A DNA stretch of 64,000 nt from Marinobacterium marinum (GTDB lineage: Bacteria; Pseudomonadota; Gammaproteobacteria; Pseudomonadales; Balneatricaceae): the NCBI RefSeq assembly GCF_013868415.1, contig NZ_JACEMT010000035.1, positions 58,514 to 122,513 of the forward strand, written 5' to 3'. A program made the translations under genes and the position numbers. The first letter of the stretch is position 1, and each line of letters opens with the position of its first letter. The notes beneath the pieces were generated by a model. It had not been told where the DNA came from and did not search any database. It saw only the letters and a program-made list of their open reading frames with translations. This document shows, one piece after another, positions 58,647 through 64,000 of this stretch.

Positions 58647-59423
58647 ATGCAAAAAGTTAAAAGAAAAAATTTAGCCGCTAAAATTGCTCTGGCTATCGCT
58701 ATGACGACCTGCACCTTGCAGCCCGTTTACGCCGGTATTCCAGTAGTTGACGGCACCAACCTATCGCAGAACATCATGTCCGCGATGGAAGCCGTAGCGC
58801 AGACACTCAAGCAGATTCAGGAATACCAAACCCAACTCCAGCAGTATGAAAACCAACTGCAAAACACAATGGCCCCGGCGGCTCATATTTGGGACCAGGC
58901 ACAGCGCACCATCAACGATCTGAACCAGGCGACCAACACACTCGCCTATTACCAAAACCAGCTTGGTAGCCTCGATGCTTACCTAGGCAAGTTCCAGGAC
59001 GTGGCCTATTACCGCAGCTCGCCTTGTTTCTCGTCGGCGGGATGCAGCGATGCCGAACGGGCCGCTATGGCCGAGAACCGCCGCCTGGCGTCTGAATCGC
59101 AGAAGAAGGCAAACGACGCGCTGTTTAAGGGCCTAGAGCAGCAGCAAGACAACTTGCAGGCCGACGCTCGACAGCTCCAGCGTCTGCAATCTGCCGCCCA
59201 GGGCGCGGACGGCCAACTGGCCGCCATTGGTTACGCTAACCAGCTCGCTAGCAACCAGGCCAACCAGCTCCTGCAAATCCGAAGCCTGTTGATTGCCCAG
59301 CAGAATGCCGTTGGCACTCGAATGCAGGCGGATGCTGACCGCGAAGCTCAATATCAAGCGTCCCGTGAAAGGTTGTTTGATATGGGCGAGCCAACCGACC
59401 GTTCAGAAAACAGGGGGTTTTAA
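58647..59423 (+). CDS. trbJ: TrbJ-like (VirB5-type) conjugal transfer protein
   Basis: This 258-residue periplasmic protein has a Sec signal peptide (cleavage after VYA, residue 29) and long Gln-rich helices (QEYQTQLQQYENQLQN) typical of TrbJ. Two cysteines (CFSSAGC) lie near residue 132. VirB5-type proteins sit at the pilus tip or mediate surface contact; RP4 TrbJ also supports entry exclusion with TrbK. Its last 14 residues (DMGEPTDRSENRGF) recur at the end of the next protein. GGAG lies before the ATG. First gene of the operon. Confidence 0.87.
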   Translation: MQKVKRKNLAAKIALAIAMTTCTLQPVYAGIPVVDGTNLSQNIMSAMEAVAQTLKQIQEYQTQLQQYENQLQNTMAPAAHIWDQAQRTINDLNQATNTLAYYQNQLGSLDAYLGKFQDVAYYRSSPCFSSAGCSDAERAAMAENRRLASESQKKANDALFKGLEQQQDNLQADARQLQRLQSAAQGADGQLAAIGYANQLASNQANQLLQIRSLLIAQQNAVGTRMQADADREAQYQASRERLFDMGEPTDRSENRGF

Positions 59424-59628
59424 TCATGAAGAATATCACCCGAGTTTTTATCGTTAGCGCGTTGGCCTCTTTTGTTCTAGTGGGGTGCGGTGAAGATGAC
59501 GGGCCAAAGCCTGCAACGATCAACTGTGACAACCCGAACCTGACGAAAGAGCAGAGGGAAGAAGGGAACTGTCTTTGGGATATGGGCGAACCCACGGATC
59601 GCTCCAAGAACAAGGGGTTCTAATCATG
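59379..59628 (+). repeat. 50-bp imperfect repeat encoding the same C-terminal tail in two genes
   Basis: Copies at 59379-59428 and 59579-59628 are exactly 200 bp apart. Each encodes DMGEPTDRS(E/K)N(R/K)GF, the stop codon and the first bases of the next gene. Seven codons differ only synonymously and two change a residue (Glu/Lys, Arg/Lys). Confidence 0.9.
59426..59623 (+). CDS. TrbK-like small lipoprotein (possible entry-exclusion factor)
   Basis: This 65-residue lipoprotein has lipobox VLVGC (acylated Cys21). The mature part is 45 residues with two further cysteines and ends WDMGEPTDRSKNKGF, nearly the same tail as TrbJ. A small lipoprotein gene between trbJ and trbL is TrbK in RP4, which blocks entry of a like plasmid; I assign it by position and architecture, not by clear sequence identity. 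It starts 3 bp after trbJ and ends 3 bp before trbL. Confidence 0.75.
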   Translation: MKNITRVFIVSALASFVLVGCGEDDGPKPATINCDNPNLTKEQREEGNCLWDMGEPTDRSKNKGF

Positions 59629-60921
59629 AGCAAGATATTCATTCGACTTGTGATGCTCCTGGCAGTTGTACTGACTTCACAAGCTGCGTCAGCGGCCATT
59701 GAGCCTAATGGTGTCTTGGATGAAGTGGCAGTGCGTTTCATGACGGCCAGTGCTACTTGGGGCACGGTAATTACAAACTATGCCGCCTGGCTGTTCTGGA
59801 CGCTGGGTACTATATCCCTTGTGTGGACTGGCGGGACCTTAATCCTTAAACAAGCGGATATAAGGGAGTTCTTTGCCGAGTTCGTGCGCTTCATCCTGAC
59901 GTTTGGTTTCTTTCTCTGGTTGCTCAGAAACGGTCCAGACTTTGCGACGTCAATCATCGACTCGTTGAGAATGATCGGTGCTCAAGCCGGTGGCCTTCCG
60001 AGAGACCTAACCCCGTCAGAGCCTATTAGTATTGCGTTCGACATTATTGTGAAAGCTGGTGAGTCCTACAGCATCACAAGCCCGATAGATAACTTGTCTA
60101 TCTTCTTAATCACGCTGGCAATTTTGGCATGTATGGCGGTAGTGGCGGCCAATGTGTTGTTGGCCTTGGTGACGGCTTGGATATTGATCTATGCCGGTGT
60201 CTTCGTGCTGGGTTTTGGTGGTTCGCGCTGGACTTCAGATATAGCAATCAACTACTTCAAAAGCGTATTGGGCGTTGCTTTGAAGTTGATGACAATGACG
60301 TTGCTCATTGGCATTGCCATGTCGATCATGGACGGTTTCTATGCCGATCTATCCAATGATGCCCCTATGCGTGAACTGCTGGTGATCTTTGTCGTTTCAC
60401 TGGTTCTCGTGATGCTCATTCACTCGGTTCCCAATGTGGTCGCCAGCCTGGTTCCTGGAGGCGGCGTAGCGGCAGGTGCAGGCAGTATCAGTGCCGGAGC
60501 GATGGCCGGAGCGGCTGTTGCCACTGGTGGTATGGCTGCCGGTGCAGCAATGGCTACCGCCGGCGGTGCGTCTGCTATTCAGGCTGCATTTGCAAAAGCA
60601 GGTGAGAACGTAGCGAACAATACTGACGTTATGTCGAGCCTGGGCGAAGCATTTAGCGGTGGCGGCGATTCGGATGAAGCTGGCTCCTTTTCCCAAGCCT
60701 CTGGCCAATCCTCTAGCGGTGGCGAATCTTCTGGCGGCGGCTTTAAAGGCAGCGCTGTGAAAGCGGGTCGTATTGCAGCGGATACCGGTGCGAATTTGAT
60801 GAAGGGAATGAGTGATATGGCCGGGGATCGAATTGGCCGCACTGCTGGAGGTCGTTTAGCTAGCTCGATCCGAAATAGTACGAAAGATGACGGGGATGAC
60901 GACGACAAGGAGGGCGACTGA
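59626..60921 (+). CDS. trbL: TrbL-like (VirB6-type) conjugal transfer membrane protein
   Basis: This 431-residue polytopic membrane protein has a signal-like N-terminus (to about 23), six or so hydrophobic helices (about 45-290) including LVTAWILIYAGVFVLGFGGSRWTSD, the TrbL hallmark, a Gly/Ala-rich segment (about 293-350) and a charged, flexible C-terminus ending in an acidic tail. TrbL is a core inner-membrane channel part of P-type T4SS. ATG at 59626 is preferred over 59575, which lies in the lipoprotein gene. The 3' end overlaps the next gene. Confidence 0.9.
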   Translation: MSKIFIRLVMLLAVVLTSQAASAAIEPNGVLDEVAVRFMTASATWGTVITNYAAWLFWTLGTISLVWTGGTLILKQADIREFFAEFVRFILTFGFFLWLLRNGPDFATSIIDSLRMIGAQAGGLPRDLTPSEPISIAFDIIVKAGESYSITSPIDNLSIFLITLAILACMAVVAANVLLALVTAWILIYAGVFVLGFGGSRWTSDIAINYFKSVLGVALKLMTMTLLIGIAMSIMDGFYADLSNDAPMRELLVIFVVSLVLVMLIHSVPNVVASLVPGGGVAAGAGSISAGAMAGAAVATGGMAAGAAMATAGGASAIQAAFAKAGENVANNTDVMSSLGEAFSGGGDSDEAGSFSQASGQSSSGGESSGGGFKGSAVKAGRIAADTGANLMKGMSDMAGDRIGRTAGGRLASSIRNSTKDDGDDDDKEGD

Positions 60922-61174
60922 CGACGCTTCCCCTGCATTTGACAGCGATAGCTTAGGCGGCGTCGGCACTGGCTGGATGAATCAAACCGGCGGCTTTGAT
61001 GGCCTGTCCAGTGAGGACCAGGAAGAAGCCCGCCAAGCACACGCAGAATGGCAAGAGCGCGACCCGGAAAAGCACACCTTCGACGTTGAGGACTACGTGT
61101 CGTATGCCCAGGAACGCCAGCAGGAGCGCAACGAAGAGGTTGCCAGTTTTGTTAAAAAGGGTCGCATGGCCTAA
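60887..61174 (+). CDS. Small acidic protein of the trb operon, unknown
   Basis: This 95-residue (or 92 from ATG 60896) soluble, strongly charged protein has GLSSEDQEEARQAHAEWQE and DVEDYVSYAQERQQERNEE, probably helical. It overlaps trbL by 35 bp and ends 20 bp before the next gene, so it belongs to the operon. No family is recognised. Confidence 0.7.
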   Translation: MTGMTTTRRATDDASPAFDSDSLGGVGTGWMNQTGGFDGLSSEDQEEARQAHAEWQERDPEKHTFDVEDYVSYAQERQQERNEEVASFVKKGRMA

Positions 61175-61194
61175 CTAGATAAGGATTACTGATT

Positions 61195-61449
61195 ATGGAG
61201 TTTAGCTTTCCACCTCAAAACCTTGCGGAGGTATTTGGTTTCTTCGCAGTGATGTTCATTGTGATGCTGGCCTTCTATTTTTTGGGGCAGTGGCTGCACA
61301 ACACCGGACACGGCCCGAAGATGAAAGCCATTGCCGTTAAAATGGAGGTATTCCAAAACAGGTTGGCCGGGCGTGCTTACAAGGACATGAGGAGATCGGT
61401 CGATCAAATCGACAAAATGAGACGCTGGCCGTTTGGCCGACGAAAGTAG
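61195..61449 (+). CDS. Small single-pass membrane protein of the trb operon, unknown
   Basis: This 84-residue protein has one hydrophobic helix (about 12-33, FGFFAVMFIVMLAFYFLGQW) and a basic C-terminal half (KMEVFQNRLAGRAYKDMRRSVDQIDKMRRW) that should lie in the cytoplasm. It has no recognised family. Spacing places it in the operon started by trbJ. Confidence 0.7.
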   Translation: MEFSFPPQNLAEVFGFFAVMFIVMLAFYFLGQWLHNTGHGPKMKAIAVKMEVFQNRLAGRAYKDMRRSVDQIDKMRRWPFGRRK

Positions 61450-61521
61450 TTAGAAAGCACACGGGCCGGTGATGGTGCACCGGCCCGCATTTTCACATAC
61501 CACCTGACAGAGAGGTGACAC

Positions 61522-61758
61522 ATGACAACCACACATAATATCGAAGTTCAGCAAGCAATTCATCAGGCTGCGATCAAGCTGGCCGCCCTGGAGTTCATCG
61601 ACCAGGAAACCGCCCGGCAGGTTTTGCCAGTCGCGGAGGCGGTCGCCAATATGTTCACGCTCCTGTACTACCAGGCTGAAACTGGCCGAGTGACGACGGA
61701 GGACTTCCAGAAGGCGTTAGCCATTGTGCGGCAAGCTGCATTAAAAGAGTTACGATGA
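61522..61758 (+). CDS. Small soluble protein, unknown
   Basis: This 78-residue, mostly helical protein (VQQAIHQAAIKLAALEFID, ETGRVTTEDFQKALAIVRQAAL) has AGAGAGG 8 nt before its ATG. It is the last gene before a strong terminator, 72 bp after the previous one. It has no recognised family. Confidence 0.65.
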   Translation: MTTTHNIEVQQAIHQAAIKLAALEFIDQETARQVLPVAEAVANMFTLLYYQAETGRVTTEDFQKALAIVRQAALKELR

Positions 61759-61766
61759 ACGAAAAC

Positions 61767-61791
61767 AAAGGCGGCTGTGGGCCGCCTTTTT
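61767..61791 (+). terminator. Intrinsic terminator of the trb operon
   Basis: AAAGGCGGC (61767-61775) and GCCGCCTTT (61781-61789) form a perfect 9-bp stem with a TGTGG loop and a T-run. It is 8 bp after the last small gene. Confidence 0.9.
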
Positions 61792-61809
61792 GGAGAGGTA
61801 TTGAACTGA

Positions 61810-62373
61810 TCAGGTCCTCTTACGGCTTCCCTGTAATTCATCTAGAAAATCTTTGATGTTTTTCAGGTCATCTTCAATTTCTTCGATTGTCGGATACGGA
61901 TCACCTACTGCCGGAGCGCTGTCATGTCCTGTGAAATAGGTGCTGCATTTCCCCATTGCATTATCTACTTTAGCTGTATCATCGTCTGAAATGTCAACAA
62001 GGCGAGATAGGCGTTGTGTGTAAACCCCTCTTTCAAACCTGCTTACTACCTTATTGAGCAATTTTTCCTCAACTAATCGTTCCCAAGTTTCTCTGAGTAA
62101 GCCGTAAAATGCCCGGGATGCTTGACGAAAATCAGCTTCAGTTCCATCTCTATCCAACTTCCTTAAATCTTGTAATTTTGTATTTAGATGTTTTATGCGC
62201 TTTGATGTTGTCAGTGCTTCCCATGGAGCACTATCCCTTACTAGCCCAGCGAATTTTCTAGAACGCTCCAATGCGACGCTTGCATGCTGGGCTCCTTGGA
62301 GTTCGGCTTGCTCTAGTAAAAGCTTGAAGAAAACTATGTCATGAGTAAATACGACGACTTGCCGAGCGGTAAC
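61810..62373 (-). pseudogene. 3' fragment of an AAA-type ATPase gene cut by the IS element
   Basis: About 188 C-terminal residues remain. They start in VTARQVVVFTHDIVFFKLLLEQAEL, which matches the H-loop region (after Walker B) of AAA_13/RloC-like ABC-type ATPases. A helical, charged C-terminus ends in ELQGSRKRT. There is no native start: the only upstream initiator (TTG 62379) lies inside the IS left repeat. The P-loop half should lie beyond 64000 if the insertion is simple. Such ATPases are often anti-phage proteins, so this is probably a broken defence gene. Confidence 0.75.
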
Positions 62374-62409
62374 TGTCAACGTAGTTGTCGCGTATAAGTT
62401 ATCAGCTCT

Positions 62410-63456
62410 TTAAAAACTCGCCGCCTTTTCCGGGTTCAGTGTGACTGACTCCGGCAAGCTGAAGTCACGGATATCACCTGACCAGCGTTGGGGGTTCTTG
62501 GCCTTCTCGACTTCGAGAACCCGTTTGCGTTGCGCCAGGATATACTCGGCCTCGCCGTTATGACGCTGCTCAGGTGTCACGTATTTCAGAGCACTGTGCC
62601 GATGCTCGGTGTTGTACCAGCGCACGAACTTCAACACCCAATGCCGTGCCTCTTCGAGCGTCTTGAAGCCATTCACCGGGAACGCCGGTCGGAACTTCAG
62701 GGTTTTGAACAGTGACTCCGAGTAGGCGTTGTCGTTGCTGACGCGAGGTCGGCTGTTCGAGGGGGTAATGCCCAGGTCGTACAGCTTTTCCAGGAACGTC
62801 GCGGCCTTCATGGGGCTGCCGTTATCAGAGTGCAGCACCAGCGGCTTGGATCGGGCGGCCAGATGTTCCCGCCAGTAGGCCTTTTCGACGAACTCGCTGG
62901 CCAGTTCTCCGGTTTCACGCGCGTAGACTTCGTGGCCCACGATCTTACGGCTGTAGACATCCATCATCAGGTACAGGTAAAACCAGGTGCCACGGGCAGG
63001 TCCAGGCAACCAGGAGATGTCCCAGCACCAGAGCTGATTAGGCTCGCTGGCTTCATGTGTGGTTGCCTGGCGTTTGCGCTCAGGCGGTTTCTGCCGGCCT
63101 CTGGCATGCAGCTGATCGTATTCGTGCAACACCCGGTAGAACGTAGATTCCGACGCCAGATAACGCCCTTGATCCAGCTGATCCGCCACAATAAACGCCG
63201 GCGGGGCACTGCGATATCGCGGTTGATTACAGAGCGATACCACGGCTTCACGCTCCTGCTCTGACAGCTTGTTATGCGGTGCAGGTCTGGGCGCGATCGG
63301 TCGTTGATCCGCATGGACCAACTGATTCGCCGTCCAGCGCTGGTAGGTGCGCACACTCAGGTTTAGCAAGGCACAGGCCTTGACCAGCGGAGCACCGTTG
63401 CTCTGAGCCTCCTGGATCAGACTAACGGCATGCTGGCGATCCGGGAGGCTGGTCAT
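62410..63456 (-). CDS. IS3-family transposase OrfB (DDE integrase domain)
   Basis: This 348-residue transposase has an N-terminal HTH/HTH_21 region and an rve core with the catalytic triad in CWDISWLP, LHSDNGSP and SNDNAYSESLFKTLK. It appears intact. It starts at an ATG that overlaps the orfA stop (ATGA), which suggests coupled translation rather than the -1 frameshift common in IS3. Confidence 0.93.
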   Translation of the reverse strand: MTSLPDRQHAVSLIQEAQSNGAPLVKACALLNLSVRTYQRWTANQLVHADQRPIAPRPAPHNKLSEQEREAVVSLCNQPRYRSAPPAFIVADQLDQGRYLASESTFYRVLHEYDQLHARGRQKPPERKRQATTHEASEPNQLWCWDISWLPGPARGTWFYLYLMMDVYSRKIVGHEVYARETGELASEFVEKAYWREHLAARSKPLVLHSDNGSPMKAATFLEKLYDLGITPSNSRPRVSNDNAYSESLFKTLKFRPAFPVNGFKTLEEARHWVLKFVRWYNTEHRHSALKYVTPEQRHNGEAEYILAQRKRVLEVEKAKNPQRWSGDIRDFSLPESVTLNPEKAASF

Positions 63457-63953
63457 TCGTCCTCGTCTTTGGGGCCCCAGATCGCCTCTGCTTTTTTTGA
63501 CAGTATTAGCAGCGCGGCCGTCTCCGCGAGCGCCTTCTCCTTGCGGCGTAGATCAGCTTCTAGCTGCTTGATCCGTTTGCGCTCGGCCTTGGTCGCTTGG
63601 CGATGCTGTTTGGCTTGCTCATCTGCTTGCGCATTGGCGCCCATACAGGCCGCCTTCCAGGCTTCGATCTGCTCCGGGTACACACCGCGCTGGCGGCAAT
63701 ATTCGCCGATCTCCGCTTCGCTCATCGGAGCGGTCTCCAGCACCATGCGGAATTTTTCTTCGCTGCTCCACTTGTCCGGGGCGGCTGAGTTGGATGGCAA
63801 AACGGCACCTCGTTCTCTGGCGGCTTTACGCCAATTGTACAGGGTCGCGGTACTGATGCCTTCCTGACGAGCCAGCTCGGCTACTGTCATGCTGTGAGGC
63901 GGCGCCATTTTTTGGAGGATGGCTTCCTTACGTTCCGGTGAATAGTGGGGCAT
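63453..63953 (-). CDS. IS3-family transposase OrfA (HTH protein)
   Basis: This 166-residue protein has an N-terminal HTH (TVAELARQEGISTATLYNWRKAARERG), a second helical region and a C-terminal coiled coil (about 110-150, KAERKRIKQLEADLRRKEKALAE). It is longer than the usual 90-110 residues of IS3 OrfA. It binds the IS ends and works with OrfB. Confidence 0.9.
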   Translation of the reverse strand: MPHYSPERKEAILQKMAPPHSMTVAELARQEGISTATLYNWRKAARERGAVLPSNSAAPDKWSSEEKFRMVLETAPMSEAEIGEYCRQRGVYPEQIEAWKAACMGANAQADEQAKQHRQATKAERKRIKQLEADLRRKEKALAETAALLILSKKAEAIWGPKDEDE

Positions 63954-64000
63954 GGTTGTCCTCTGAAATTTTCAGGCGACAACTACGCTGACACATAGGG

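Larger units (their letters stand above)
62374..63993 (-). mobile_element. IS3-family insertion sequence
   Basis: Terminal repeats TGTCAACGTAGTTGTCGC (62374-62391) and its inverse (63976-63993) match in 17 of 18 bases, start with TG and end with CA, giving a 1620-bp element with orfA and orfB on the minus strand. Bases flanking the ends (AAC on the left, CAT on the right) do not form a 3-bp target duplication; only 7 bp are visible on the right. Confidence 0.9.
50681..64000. mobile_element. Integrative genetic element next to guaA (right end outside window)
   Basis: The sequence after guaA changes character: a tyrosine recombinase, AlpA, RepA/RepC with iterons, an IncP-like oriT, TrbJ/TrbK-like/TrbL, candidate defence genes and an IS3 element, with stretches of lower GC (notably 54.3-55.5 kb and 61.8-62.4 kb) than the core. 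The left boundary is taken at the guaA stop codon. The right attachment site was not found, so the true length is unknown. No relaxase, coupling protein or T4SS ATPase gene is seen up to 64000. Confidence 0.85.

Noticed and set aside
62367..64000. Target-site duplication around the IS3 element
   Set aside because: AAC on the left and CAT on the right do not match, and longer comparisons are limited by the window edge.
1..64000. CRISPR arrays, rRNA and tRNA genes
   Set aside because: No spaced identical repeats other than the contiguous iterons, and no rRNA or tRNA-like sequence, were seen on either strand by eye.

Overview
The window is a chromosomal segment of a gammaproteobacterium, most likely a marine Oceanospirillales/Pseudomonadales relative. 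This is inferred from gene order (rpsF-rpsR-rplI-dnaB, trpGDC without trpE, bioBFHCD with a distant bioA, guaBA next to xseA) and from the style of the proteins, not from any rRNA. About 50.7 kb of ordinary core chromosome is followed by a mobile island that runs off the right edge.

Core region: 1-7098 is the right part of a Tad (Flp) pilus locus (tadG-like end, two TadE-like pseudopilins, tadZ, tadA, tadB, tadC, tadD). Next come a MoxR/von Willebrand pair, ppa, fbp, mpl-ubiX, a tightly overlapping tsaB-uppP-rsmJ run, slyX, a membrane-anchored cold-shock-domain protein, a small monooxygenase-fold protein coupled to a sensor kinase, and hrpB. Then follow trpGDC, an OsmC protein, the rpsF-rpsR-rplI ribosomal operon and dnaB. 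The middle holds a thioesterase, bioA, a diguanylate cyclase, a TDT-family transporter, a two-gene RND pump, trmO, a Na/Pi symporter, comF and the biotin operon bioBFHCD. The core ends with an esterase, fklB, xseA and guaBA.

Island (50681 to beyond 64000): a P4-type tyrosine recombinase gene starts about 300 bp after the guaA stop codon, a known integration hotspot. It is followed by a DUF4365 nuclease-like/TPR protein (candidate defence gene), a zinc-finger/HTH-like protein divergent from alpA, and an AlpA-RepA-RepC replication module whose 3' end runs into four 21-22 bp iterons. A hairpin-rich non-coding stretch then carries what I recognise as an IncP (RP4/RK2)-type oriT. Next is a short conjugation operon with only a TrbJ (VirB5-like), a TrbK-like lipoprotein and a TrbL (VirB6-like) gene plus three small unknown genes, closed by a terminator. 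Last are the 3' fragment of an AAA-type ATPase gene and a complete IS3-family element.

Most interesting reading: the island looks like an integrative element with its own replicon and an IncP-like oriT but, within the window, no relaxase, coupling protein or T4SS ATPases. It carries only the TrbJ/TrbK/TrbL subset. This resembles the strategy of SGI1 towards IncC plasmids and suggests a satellite of IncP-type plasmids. TrbJ and the TrbK-like lipoprotein end in nearly the same 14-residue peptide, encoded with many synonymous differences, which argues for a selected shared tail. The satellite idea is an inference and depends on what lies beyond the IS element.
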